This document shows positions 34,000 to 41,898 of a stretch of 64,000 bases of DNA, in pieces. The notes below the pieces were generated by a model, which ran no database searches, was not told the DNA's origin, and saw only the letters and a list, made by a program, of their open reading frames with translations. The position numbers were made by a program, and so were the translations under genes. Source of the stretch: WS-11 sp035275545 (GTDB lineage Bacteria; Eisenbacteria; RBG-16-71-46); contig DATEMP010000272.1 in NCBI GenBank assembly GCA_035275545.1, positions 1-64,000 of the forward strand, read 5' to 3'. The number at the start of each line of letters is the position of its first letter. Within the stretch, counting starts at the first letter, position 1.

Positions 34000-34257
34000 T
34001 TACTGAGGCGTAAGCGGTTGTGACGGGCGGGCACTCGTAAGCGGTCGAATGGTGCCCCGCAGCTTCTGGAGATGGGCCGGCCGCCATGAACAGCCGCAGC
34101 CCTGCGACAGGCTGGAGAGCAGGTTGCCCCCCTGCACCTCGCGGGTGACTCCGCAGGCGCACTGGCAGAGCCAGTAGGCCCGCCCGTAGCGGCTTGGAGC
34201 CCGGCTCAGGACGGTCCAGTGACCGAAGGTCCGGCCGGTCAGGTCGGTCGCCCTCAC
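34000..34257 (-). CDS. Small Zn-finger-like DNA-binding protein
   Basis: 85 residues from a GTG overlapping the preceding stop. 'DLTGRTFGHWTVLSRAPSRYGRAYWLCQCACG' followed by 'GCGC' is the Cys-rich module often found N-terminal to phage HNH endonucleases ('DLTGQ.FGRLTV...WlC.CdCG......L..G...SCGC'). No HNH catalytic His follows, so it is probably a stand-alone DNA-binding remnant or regulator. Confidence 0.65.
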   Translation of the reverse strand: MRATDLTGRTFGHWTVLSRAPSRYGRAYWLCQCACGVTREVQGGNLLSSLSQGCGCSWRPAHLQKLRGTIRPLTSARPSQPLTPQ

Positions 34258-34490
34258 GCGGCCTCCGGGCTGGAGTGATCGGGCCAGCTCTCGCACGGCT
34301 TCGTCCTGATCAGCCGGTCGAGGCGCTCCCACTCCGATATGGATTCCCGGACGGGGATGACTGTGATGACGACTTGGACGGGATGGCTAGGGTTTTCGGA
34401 TGACATGCTTCCTCCGGTACTGATCTGGTTGACCGCCTGCTGGATGACTGCCTCGACGGCGGCGTCTCCTACAACGTCTCGTGCTCTCAC
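34254..34490 (-). CDS. Small hypothetical protein
   Basis: 78 residues from GTG 34490 with AGGAG 7 bases ahead. An internal ATG at 34406 also has GGAGG directly upstream and could start a 50-residue form ('MSSENPSHPVQVVITVIPV'). The stop overlaps the Zn-finger gene start. No family recognised. Confidence 0.5.
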   Translation of the reverse strand: MRARDVVGDAAVEAVIQQAVNQISTGGSMSSENPSHPVQVVITVIPVRESISEWERLDRLIRTKPCESWPDHSSPEAA

Positions 34491-34511
34491 TGCGTACTCC
34501 TTTCTCCGGCC

Positions 34512-34679
34512 TCAGCGGCCGGCGTCTACACGCTGCTTGGTCTCTCGCCTCACGATGGAGATGGTGTCGCCGACCACCAGTACGACGAAGGCCAGTAGGA
34601 ACAGCGCGGCCGGCGGCATGATGGTCGCGCACAGAACGGCGGCGGCCACCAGCGCTGCGGTTGAAGGGCTCACGCTCAC
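34512..34679 (-). CDS. Small membrane protein (about 55 residues)
   Basis: GTG 34679 (or GTG 34673) opens a 55-codon frame reading 'VSVSPSTAALVAAAVL...' and ending 'RRETKQRVDAGR'. It contains two adjacent hydrophobic stretches ('AALVAAAVLCATI' and 'AALFLLAFVVLVVGDTI') and a basic tail. It sits 2 bases after the stop of the upstream gene with GAGG ahead of the start. The clear membrane pattern and spacing support a real small gene; the function is unknown. Confidence 0.55.
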   Translation of the reverse strand: MSVSPSTAALVAAAVLCATIMPPAALFLLAFVVLVVGDTISIVRRETKQRVDAGR

Positions 34680-34681
34680 GC

Positions 34682-34987
34682 CTACGCCTCGAAGACGTTC
34701 GGGTCGTTCGGGTCGTGGACGCCATGCATGAAGGGCACGACGCCACGCGGGCCCTTGTACCAGAGACGCCCCTTCCGGCCGCCCGCGATCGGGTTGCCCT
34801 CAGCACCTCGGCCGCCGGTGATGTGGCCCGGCGAAGAATCGCGAGGTGGCATGAAGCGCGCGTCACCCTCGATGGCGGACTTGGCCCGGCGCTGAAGCAC
34901 TGCGAGGTCGACGCCCTCGACGGCCTTCTGGCGAGCACGGTATTCGTTGTCGCCGTCAGGCGGGGGAAGCGCGGGTCTGTCACTCAT
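34682..34987 (-). CDS. Hypothetical protein of the element
   Basis: 101 residues with AGGAGGT before the ATG, one of the best ribosome sites in the element. The sequence is rich in Gly, Pro and Asp ('GHITGGRGAEGNPIAGGRKGR', 'HDPNDPNVFEA') and probably partly disordered. No family recognised. Confidence 0.6.
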   Translation of the reverse strand: MSDRPALPPPDGDNEYRARQKAVEGVDLAVLQRRAKSAIEGDARFMPPRDSSPGHITGGRGAEGNPIAGGRKGRLWYKGPRGVVPFMHGVHDPNDPNVFEA

Positions 34988-35164
34988 GGTCGTTACCTCC
35001 TGCTCGCCTTCGCGAGCGTGTGCCGCACGTTGCGGCTGGTTGTTCTGCGTTGGAGCACACCTACGTCTCGGTGGTGTTCGTGAGGGAGAAGTACGAGCCG
35101 AGGGGCTCGCTCAACGCGACCCGGGGTGGGCCGCCCTGCGCCTCGGGGAACGCGCGGGTTGTTG

Positions 35165-35404
35165 CTAGGCTGCTGTGGTCTGCCCCGCTGCCGCGATCGC
35201 GTTGGTGGACACGTCGCGGGCACGGCGGAGTTCTGCGCGGATCGCGACGACCGTGGCCGGGCGCACGAGATTGCCGTCGTAGGCGCGCTTGAGCGTCCGG
35301 TAGCTGATGCCGGTGAAGGCGGAGAAGCTGACGACGGACATACGGGTGGCAGCAAGGGTACGACGCATCTCGTCAGCAAGCCCTTCGATGGTGGAGGTGG
35401 TCAT
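35165..35404 (-). CDS. Small helix-turn-helix-like regulator
   Basis: 79 residues with GGAGGT before the ATG. 'MSVVSFSAFTGISYRTLKRAYDGNLVRPATVVAIRAEL' fits a lambda-repressor/XRE-type HTH (helix 2 'SFSAFTGIS', recognition helix 'RTLKRAYDGN'). As first gene of the minus-strand replication-type operon, and with tandem promoter-like repeats just upstream, it likely controls the operon, possibly by autoregulation. Confidence 0.65.
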   Translation of the reverse strand: MTTSTIEGLADEMRRTLAATRMSVVSFSAFTGISYRTLKRAYDGNLVRPATVVAIRAELRRARDVSTNAIAAAGQTTAA

Positions 35405-35498
35405 TGGGAGACCTCCGGTGTTGGGGGGAAAACAAGTAGACCCCGCCGCCGTGATGGCAGCCGGGCCGCTGATCGGGGACCGTGTGCTCTCGATCCGA

Positions 35499-35568
35499 GG
35501 TGATAACTATACCACATCTGCGGGGCTTTAGGGGCTTCGCATTTGCAAAATCGACGGAGCCTTTGAAG
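35499..35568 (-). repeat. 70-bp tandem repeat, copy A (promoter-like)
   Basis: It aligns without gaps to 35587-35656 over 70 bases, with the strongest blocks being 'ATACCACAT', 'CTTTAGGGGCTTC', 'ATCGAC' and 'GCCTTTGAA'. Read on the minus strand it carries an extended -10 'TGTGGTATAGT' (hexamer at 35506-35511) pointing at the HTH gene. No good -35 is seen, which suggests activator dependence. Confidence 0.6.
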
Positions 35569-35586
35569 ACCTGTGCGAGTGGGACA

Positions 35587-35656
35587 GGTGACCATGATAC
35601 CACATCGCGCGCCCTTTAGGGGCTTCACAGTTGTCAAATCGACTAAGCCTTTGAAA
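35587..35656 (-). repeat. 70-bp tandem repeat, copy B (promoter-like)
   Basis: Partner of copy A, 88 bases apart start to start. Minus strand carries 'TGTGGTATCAT' (hexamer at 35594-35599), again an extended -10. The shift between copies is not a multiple of three, so they do not share a reading frame; this argues for a regulatory or origin role rather than coding. The rest of the gap 35405-36092 shows no gene. Confidence 0.6.
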
Positions 35657-36092
35657 TAAGATTCATATTTCGCCGGATCGCGCGACGCCTTAGTGGGACG
35701 ACTGAGTCACTGACCTCCTCATCAGCACAAACGCCCCGGCCGCCAGTCCAACCCTCAGCAGCCCCCAGAACATGCAACCGTTCCCGGCTATCTCGGGGAC
35801 GATCGTGGCTACACGGGGCTGCAGCGTATCCTAGCGCGGGTTTACCGGGGTCCCAACGCTCCCCGCCTAGAATCACCAGCGAGGGCACCCGCTCCAGCGT
35901 GTGCCGTCTGGTGTGCGGGCTGGGTCACCGAGAACCAGGTCAGCGAGGCAGTCCGTGGCGGAGGCGCTGGTGCTCTTGAGGAGGAGCGAGGGACCGAGCT
36001 AGGGCGCTGAGTCCGCACACGATCCGGCACACGAAAGCGACCTGCGTGCGCCGCGCGTCAATCGCGCTCGGGACGAGGGTCGAGCCGCTGGA

Positions 36093-36149
36093 AACTGACT
36101 CTTAATCAGTAGGTTGAAGGTTCGATTCCTTCGCGGCGCACCAACTTAC
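36093..36149 (+). repeat. attR: 57-bp copy of the tRNA-Lys 3' half
   Basis: Identical to 17083-17139. Only the anticodon arm onward is present; the D arm and 5' acceptor are missing, so this is not a functional tRNA. It closes the integrated element on the right. Confidence 0.95.
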
Positions 36150-36337
36150 CTCTCATCACCACCTGCTTTGTCGGCAGCGTCACAGCTGGTGATTCAACCC
36201 GGGTGACGCTCCAACGGGTCGGAAGCTCGGCACCCTGAGTAGGGCAACGGACGGCGGGTGACGCTTCGGACGATCGGAGTCGTGGGGCTTCTTCGGTTCG
36301 ATGACGGAGCCGCCTCCCTCCGCACCAACCGGCTGCG

Positions 36338-36970
36338 TTAGCCGAAGAACGGGTCGACAATCCAGTCGAGGCTCATGTGCGCAATCCATGCGGACCAGAT
36401 GCTGCCGGTGCGCCTCACGATCCAGCACCAGGCCAGGCCGAAGACCGAGATGATCGCCTGGAATTCCAGCGGGTATTGGGCATGCGTGGCGCCGAACGCG
36501 ACGCTTGACAGGATCGCTGCCGGCCAGAAGCCGAACACCGCGGTCAACGCGGCCAAGAGGAATCCACGAAAGACGAACTCCTCGTAGAAGTTCGAGAAGA
36601 GATTGGCCGTTGCAACCCATGGATTGAATTGGGCTGCATGAACCATCCCTGGCTGCAGGCCGGCGAAAACGCCGAACGCCGCGACGGCGCCGACGATTCC
36701 GCAAATCAAGCCCCAGATCACGACTGATCTGGAAAACGCAGACGGAATCGGCGCCAGCCACTTCAACTGGATCAACGCGAGCCAGAGGATGAGGCACGTC
36801 AGAGCGCTCAGGGTGGTGTAAAGAAAGACGTGCGGGATGAGGATCCACACGCCCTGGTAGGCGGGGTTCCCAAACGCCTTGAGGACTGCGTCGCGGACCC
36901 ACCACGTCGGCCAGAACCCGACAACATACGCTCCCGCTGCGATCATCAGGATTGCAACCTTCTTGACCAT
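36338..36970 (-). CDS. CPBP family intramembrane metalloprotease
   Basis: 210 residues with about six membrane helices. The ABI/CPBP motifs are present: 'NFYEEFVFRGFLL' (E130, E131, R135), 'FGATHAQY' (H163) and 'WIAHMSLDW' (H198). These residues form the metal site of Rce1-like proteases; bacterial members mature bacteriocins or give self-immunity, but most are uncharacterised. It is the first gene right of attR; the gap 36150-36337 holds no gene. Confidence 0.9.
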   Translation of the reverse strand: MVKKVAILMIAAGAYVVGFWPTWWVRDAVLKAFGNPAYQGVWILIPHVFLYTTLSALTCLILWLALIQLKWLAPIPSAFSRSVVIWGLICGIVGAVAAFGVFAGLQPGMVHAAQFNPWVATANLFSNFYEEFVFRGFLLAALTAVFGFWPAAILSSVAFGATHAQYPLEFQAIISVFGLAWCWIVRRTGSIWSAWIAHMSLDWIVDPFFG

Positions 36971-37063
36971 GTCGTGGCTCCCGTGGGGAGTGAGATAAGA
37001 CAGACAGGTTCCGCAGACGATGCGTCCCTCCGCTCCGAAATGTTCCTGTGGACGCGACGTGCG

Positions 37064-38038
37064 TCACTTGGGGACCTCCGAGCCCCGTAAGTGCATGAAG
37101 GCCTCGGCGATCCCGCGGTTCACAGCTTCGGCGCCAGGAAAGCCATGCATGACGTGGAACTCCGCGAGACGACGCGCGCGCTCCACCGGATCGGCCGCCG
37201 AGCACGCCATCAGCTTGGCGAGGCACGGCGGGCAGAGGTAGAGCGGGCGCTGATCGAGCTCCTCGAGGTGGTTGCTACCGTTCATGAGGCACTCGTAGGC
37301 GATGCAATGGGAGATCGGCAGCAGGTGCGCGATCTCGTGGGTCGCGGTCACCATCGTGCGCTGCAGGCAAAGCCGCTCCGCTGCGAGCGACTCGTCAGGG
37401 TTGCCGAACCGGAACACCGACCAGACCCCCGCGCGCGCCGCCGGCGAGGCCTGGCCGAACACGAAGTTCCAGGTCGGCGCGGGATAGAGATCGAACGCGC
37501 TGAGCGCGATTGTCGCGAAAACCTGTGTGTCGCGGCGCGCGGCAAGCCACTCGAGCACCCAGCGGCTGGAGAGTTGGCGCCCTCCCAGGTCGGGCCGACT
37601 ACGAAACGCAGAGTCGGGCAGATCAGATTCCTGCACGGCCGGGCGTAGGCGAACGGAGGTTCCGAAGAACCGGCCTAGATAGTCGGCCGTCAGCGCGACG
37701 ATGCGCTGCCGGGCGCGGCCAGGCTCGCCGATGAACACCACGTCGATCGTGTCGTGCGGTGGCGCGATACGAATGCGCGGGGCCGCTAGGAACGCAGCGA
37801 GGGACTGCCCTGGTTCGGGATGCGAGGCGAGCCAGTCATTGGGACCTGGCGGGCCGAGCGGCTTCGCAATCGCCTTCATCGACTCGAACGGACGCGGCAG
37901 GCGCTCGTGGCGCAAACGCTCTGCGGGGGTCCGCGGCGCGGCGCATCCGGTCACGAACGCGAGCATGGCGAGCGTCCACGTCGACCTTGCGAACATCCGC
38001 ATCACCCGTTCCCGAGGAGCGTCCCGGACTGTGCTCAT
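37064..38038 (-). CDS. Archaemetzincin-like metalloprotease, predicted lipoprotein
   Basis: 324 residues from an ATG overlapping the kinase stop (ATGA; ATG 38002 would give a more standard signal peptide). Lipobox 'VTGC' (Cys32). The signature is HEIAH (H234, E235, H238), then H244-C245, C250-L-M252 and C269-x-x-C272. That fits archaemetzincin HEXXHXXGXXHCX4CXMX17CXXC, except that the usual Gly is Pro241. Archaemetzincins bind catalytic zinc at the three His and a structural zinc at the four Cys. A lipid-anchored bacterial form is unusual. Confidence 0.85.
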   Translation of the reverse strand: MSTVRDAPRERVMRMFARSTWTLAMLAFVTGCAAPRTPAERLRHERLPRPFESMKAIAKPLGPPGPNDWLASHPEPGQSLAAFLAAPRIRIAPPHDTIDVVFIGEPGRARQRIVALTADYLGRFFGTSVRLRPAVQESDLPDSAFRSRPDLGGRQLSSRWVLEWLAARRDTQVFATIALSAFDLYPAPTWNFVFGQASPAARAGVWSVFRFGNPDESLAAERLCLQRTMVTATHEIAHLLPISHCIAYECLMNGSNHLEELDQRPLYLCPPCLAKLMACSAADPVERARRLAEFHVMHGFPGAEAVNRGIAEAFMHLRGSEVPK

Positions 38039-38934
38039 GGCATCCACAACGTGTCGAGCCAGCTCCCCAGGCTCGCGTGGCCTGCGTCCCGCATCATGAT
38101 CGCGACGTGGCCGTAGCGGTGGAGCACGGCCCAGCAGCGAAGCGTGGCGAATAGCTCGGGCGTCGCCTCGACGCCGCGGCCCGCAAGGAGCGCGCGTTGC
38201 GAGCGCCGATCGCCCTGCGTCACGAAGCAGGAGGTCGCCGCCAGCTCGTACGTCCACGGGCCCACGAACGCGTCCGCAAAGTCGATGAACCCGGCGAGCC
38301 GGCCGTCGTGCAGGAGAATGTTGTCCGACGTCAGGTCGGCGTGCAGCAGGACGCTCTCGGCCGGCGGCAGCGGCGGCAGCGCGTCGAGGAACGCCCGCAG
38401 CTGCGCCTCCAACGCGTCGTCGCCGCCCCGCTCCCGCTGATCCTGAAGCAGCCGCGGCCGCCGCTCGGCCAGCAGCGCCTCCTGTGGGGCGCGTAATGCG
38501 TCGAGCCCGGTCACGGGCAGCGCGGCGAGGCGCGCGATCGTCGCCCCGATGTCGTGCGCCAGCCGCTCGCGCGCGTCTGCATCGAGCCCGGGCCAAACCT
38601 CGGGAACGCGCCGGCCCGGCAGGCGGCTCATCACGACGTATGGCCAGCCGGCGACTTCGCCGCGCGCTTCGAGCTGTGGCACCGGCAGCCCCGCACCGAC
38701 GAGTCGCTCGAGCATCAACATCTCGATGCGCGTGTCCTCGGGCCACGTGGGCACGAACAGCTTGATGACCGAGCGCTGCGTGCCCCAGACGATCTGCGTG
38801 CCCTGCGAGAACGGCGCGAGCTCGCCGCGCGGCAGCCCGTGCCGCGCCGCGATCGTCTCGATGGCCGGGCGCTGCGCTTCGACGTCGCGGCGGAACGGGC
38901 GGTAAGCGTCAAGCGGAAGCGTCGCCGGGAGCAT
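38035..38934 (-). CDS. Aminoglycoside phosphotransferase-family kinase
   Basis: 299 residues. It has the APH/choline-kinase fold: lysine in 'RSVIKLF' (about 54-60), catalytic loop 'LLHADLTSDNIL' (H198, D200, N205) and metal-binding 'GFIDFADAFVGPWTYELA' (D218). Substrates in this family range from aminoglycosides to macrolides, homoserine and sugars; nothing here fixes it. It is coupled to the archaemetzincin gene. No evidence for a mobile resistance context. Confidence 0.85.
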   Translation of the reverse strand: MLPATLPLDAYRPFRRDVEAQRPAIETIAARHGLPRGELAPFSQGTQIVWGTQRSVIKLFVPTWPEDTRIEMLMLERLVGAGLPVPQLEARGEVAGWPYVVMSRLPGRRVPEVWPGLDADARERLAHDIGATIARLAALPVTGLDALRAPQEALLAERRPRLLQDQRERGGDDALEAQLRAFLDALPPLPPAESVLLHADLTSDNILLHDGRLAGFIDFADAFVGPWTYELAATSCFVTQGDRRSQRALLAGRGVEATPELFATLRCWAVLHRYGHVAIMMRDAGHASLGSWLDTLWMP

Positions 38935-38943
38935 CGAGTGAAC

Positions 38944-39804
38944 CTACCGGCCGGCGCCGCCCGCAGACAAGGCCACGCGGACGGGCTTGATGCCCAGGAC
39001 CGCCTCGCGTGAGAGTGGTCGCAATCGTGCGCGGAATTCTTTGGGCGTGCAGTGCGTGAGACGCCGGAACGTCCGCGTGAAGTGCGCATGGTCCGCAAAG
39101 CCGGCTCTCAGGGCGATGGCGGCAACCGTCTGCGATTCGTCCACCAGCTCCCCGCATGCCCACGCGATCCGCCGGCGCCGCACGTATTCACCCATCGAAC
39201 AGCCAAACCGCCGGCGAAAGAGCTTGGCCAGATGCATCGGGTGAACGCCCACCACGCGAGCGACCTCGACGAGTCCGGGCAGGGGCCGTACGCCGTCGCC
39301 GATGTATTCCGCCGCTGCCTCCAGCCGGCGCGCCGCCAAGCTGACCGCACGGTCGGCTTCGGCGATCGCGGCCGAGCAGAGGATGGCGATGGCATCTTCC
39401 ATGGCCAGCGCGCTGGCGTGGTCGTCGCGATGGAACTCACGCCAGACCCCGAGCGCGTGCCACTCCAGGTCACCGCGGAACACCCGCCCGTCGAGGCATC
39501 CGCGCTCGGTGAGCGCATCCCACGTTTCGCAGCTGATCTCCACGTTCAGGGAGGCAGTGCCTCGATCACCGACGACGTTGCTGTGACTCTCCCGTGGCGC
39601 ACGGAAGATCACATCCCCCCGGCGGCACAATCGTGTCGTGCCGGCCGCGCGCTCGTCGAACCCGCCGCGGAGTACCAGGGTGAAGATCGGACGTACGTGC
39701 TCGTGCTCCTCGAGAACTGCGTGCGGCGCGTACGTTGCCTCGAAAGCGCGCAGGCCGGACCAGGCTCGGTTGCGCGAAACGTTACGTGCCAGAAGGGTGC
39801 TCAT
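38944..39804 (-). CDS. AraC family transcriptional regulator
   Basis: 286 residues. N-terminal cupin-like sensor ('EEHEHVRPIFTLVLRGGFDE...RRGDVIFRAPRESHSN') and C-terminal double HTH: 'LVEVARVVGVHPMHLAKLFRRRFGCSMGEYVRRRRI' and 'VAAIALRAGFADHAHFTRTFRRLTHCTPKEFR'. ATG 39804 is preferred over GTG 39810. It lies 9 bases upstream of the kinase gene on the same strand and may control it. The ligand is unknown. Confidence 0.9.
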   Translation of the reverse strand: MSTLLARNVSRNRAWSGLRAFEATYAPHAVLEEHEHVRPIFTLVLRGGFDERAAGTTRLCRRGDVIFRAPRESHSNVVGDRGTASLNVEISCETWDALTERGCLDGRVFRGDLEWHALGVWREFHRDDHASALAMEDAIAILCSAAIAEADRAVSLAARRLEAAAEYIGDGVRPLPGLVEVARVVGVHPMHLAKLFRRRFGCSMGEYVRRRRIAWACGELVDESQTVAAIALRAGFADHAHFTRTFRRLTHCTPKEFRARLRPLSREAVLGIKPVRVALSAGGAGR

Positions 39805-39967
39805 GAGCACTCAGGATGGGACGAAATGGGCCCAGCAGGCTTCTCCCGTTCAAGACTTGCCCGACATGGGTGAGATAGGGTTTGCGTCCACAGCTTGAGG
39901 CAAGCGGTGCGGATGCTCAAGCAGACGGAAGTGACTCGTCACATAAACCCCTCGAGGTTGCCCCGAC

Positions 39968-41674
39968 ATGCGGCCCAAGTCTTCCAGACATGAGACGAGC
40001 CTGACCTTGATTCCGTTGGGTACGGCCCTTTGCCTGTTCATATCCTCGATGAGCAGCGCGCAGTCCATCGTCGCTGGCGACTCCCTTGCGCGACGCGTCG
40101 CGCCGCGCGCGACCGACAGCGTGCGGGTGGCGCTTCGCGATGGCGATTACGCGAGGCTGATCATCGCGCATCCTCTGGGGCTCGATGTCCGAGTGATTCG
40201 GCCCGGCGGGGAGGAACTGCGGCTCTTCGCCCTACCGAGCATGAAGGGACTCTCGCCGATCGCCTTCGTGGCGGAGGGGACCGGCAGCTACACCGTCACG
40301 GCGAAGAACACGGGCGAAGCGCTCGCGGACTACGGTCTCAAGTTCGTCGAGCGCGCATCGCTGGACGAGAGGACGCGCCCCGCGTCGATCCCGGATGCGC
40401 TCACGAGTCCACGCATCGAGGCGCTGCGGCGCCAGGTGCAGAGCGGCGACGCGAGCACGGCTCCGTTCTGGAGCCAACTCACCGCCGAAGGCACTCCGAT
40501 CGTCGAGCCGCTGGACGCGAAATATGACCTGGTGACGTTCGTGTGGCGGACGCAGTACGACACGCGGAACGTGTATCTGAGGGCGTCGTTCGGGCGGATC
40601 GAGGGAGTCAACGATGTGCTCCGGCTGATACCGGGCACCGACGTGTGGTACCTCACGGAGAAACTGCCCAAGGGCGCGCGCTTCACATACCATCTTGAGC
40701 CGAACCGGCCGGCGTCGCCCACTGCGGCGCGTATGTCCGCGCAGCTCGACCCGCTCAATCGCGGGCAGCGCTCGAATTGTCCGGCCGGCGCGAGCAAGTA
40801 TCGCTGCCGCAGCATCGGTGAGCTGCCCGAGGTGCCGCCGGAACCGTGGATCGTGGCACGGCCGTCGGTGCCGCAGGGCAGGATCGAAAAGCGGAGCATT
40901 CGGAGCGACATCCAGCTCGTGACGCGCGACCTAACGGTGTATACGCCCGCAGGCTATTCGCGCACGGGGAAGCCGCTGCCTCTCGTCGTGTTGTTCGACG
41001 GCGCGGATTACCTCGATGAGGATTGGCACGGGCCGGCGATCTGGAACAACCTGATTGCGGAGATGCGGGTGTCGCCGATGGTGATCGTGATGGTGCACAA
41101 CCTTCCGGGCCGGAGACTGTTCGATCTGGTGGCGAACGAGAAGTTCGGCCGGTTCATGGCCACGGAACTCGTGCCCTGGGCCCGGCGTGAGTACAACGTC
41201 GCGCGCGACGCGAGGCAGACGGTAGCTGGCGGGGCGAGCGCCGGCGGTTTTGCCGCCACCTACCTGGGTCTCGCGCACCCCGAGGTGTTTGGAAACGTGC
41301 TGAGCATTTCCGGCGCTTTCTGGTGGTCGCCGGAACACAACGGTGGCATTTGTGCCGGGGCATGCCCCGATTCGTCCGGGCAACCCGCGGTCGTGAATCA
41401 GGACGCGACCACCGAGCCGAATTGGCTGGCGCAGTTGGCGCTCGAGCGCCCCGCGTCGAAAACGCGGTTCTATCTGTCCGCCGGTACATTCGAGGTCGAT
41501 CGCGACGCGACGGGCGCCGCGATCCTCGAAGAAAACCGGCATCTGCGCGACATCCTTCGGGCGAAGCGAGTCGACGTCATCTTCAACCAGTTCGTGGGCG
41601 CGCACGATCAGGTGGTTCGGCCCGGCGTAATGGCCGACGGGCTGCAGAAGTTGCTGCCGCCGCATGGCCGTTGA
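39968..41674 (+). CDS. Secreted esterase, enterochelin-esterase/esterase D-like
   Basis: 568 residues with a signal peptide ('LTLIPLGTALCLFISSMSSAQS'). The N-terminal part is a beta domain of the PPC type (about 35-115) followed by an Ig-like domain as in Fes ('YDLVTFVWRTQ...NVYLRASFGRIEGVNDVL'). The C-terminal half is an alpha/beta hydrolase of the esterase D family with nucleophile elbow G-A-S424-A-G in 'GGASAGGFAATYLGLAHPEVFG', and 'GAHDQVVR' supplies the catalytic His. It likely cleaves siderophore or carbohydrate esters in the periplasm. Confidence 0.85.
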   Translation: MRPKSSRHETSLTLIPLGTALCLFISSMSSAQSIVAGDSLARRVAPRATDSVRVALRDGDYARLIIAHPLGLDVRVIRPGGEELRLFALPSMKGLSPIAFVAEGTGSYTVTAKNTGEALADYGLKFVERASLDERTRPASIPDALTSPRIEALRRQVQSGDASTAPFWSQLTAEGTPIVEPLDAKYDLVTFVWRTQYDTRNVYLRASFGRIEGVNDVLRLIPGTDVWYLTEKLPKGARFTYHLEPNRPASPTAARMSAQLDPLNRGQRSNCPAGASKYRCRSIGELPEVPPEPWIVARPSVPQGRIEKRSIRSDIQLVTRDLTVYTPAGYSRTGKPLPLVVLFDGADYLDEDWHGPAIWNNLIAEMRVSPMVIVMVHNLPGRRLFDLVANEKFGRFMATELVPWARREYNVARDARQTVAGGASAGGFAATYLGLAHPEVFGNVLSISGAFWWSPEHNGGICAGACPDSSGQPAVVNQDATTEPNWLAQLALERPASKTRFYLSAGTFEVDRDATGAAILEENRHLRDILRAKRVDVIFNQFVGAHDQVVRPGVMADGLQKLLPPHGR

Positions 41675-41728
41675 AGCCTGCGAACTGCGCATCCCAGATG
41701 AGACATTCGGAGCAAGTTCCTGCCAATC

Positions 41729-41748
41729 TTCGTGGTGCACTCCACGAA
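41729..41748 (+). terminator. Hairpin after the esterase gene
   Basis: TTCGTGG (41729-41735) and CCACGAA (41742-41748) form a 7-bp stem with a 6-nt loop, 55 bases after the esterase stop and before the next gene at 41899. No long T-run follows. The remaining 41749-41898 shows no gene. Confidence 0.45.
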
Positions 41749-41898
41749 TAATCTGGCTGGAGTCGGGCGCACGCCCCGGAGTAGCCTCCGCTCCCCCGCA
41801 CACGATGTCCCACCCTGGGAGGAGACGGAGAACCTCAGGCCGCACAGCAGTGATTCGTCCCGGCCGCCGCACTACCCCCGGATTGCGGAGGTTGAGTC

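Larger units (their letters stand above)
17140..36149. mobile_element. 19-kb integrated genomic element at tRNA-Lys (cryptic/satellite type with defence cargo)
   Basis: It is bounded by a perfect 57-bp tRNA-derived repeat, with a tyrosine recombinase at the left end. Contents: four small phage-type genes, a seven-gene restriction/SIR2 operon, one lipoprotein, and an eleven-gene minus-strand block with a RepA-like ATPase, cold-shock protein and small regulators. I see no portal, capsid, tail, terminase, relaxase or type IV secretion gene, so it cannot be a complete prophage or conjugative element. The best fit is a phage satellite or mobilised/cryptic integrative element. It also lacks rRNA, transposase or CRISPR features. 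Confidence 0.9.

Noticed and set aside
35401..35637. Peptide repeat 'KPLK..RCGI' encoded by the tandem 70-bp repeats
   Set aside because: The two copies lie in different frames of any single open frame, so the similarity is at DNA level.
36093..36149. Second tRNA-Lys at attR
   Set aside because: Only the 3' half is present; acceptor 5' strand and D arm are missing, so it is an att copy, not a gene.
36106..36360. 84-codon minus-strand frame ending 'RREGIEPSTY'
   Set aside because: This ending is the well-known spurious translation of an antisense tRNA 3' end; it overlaps attR and has no other support.
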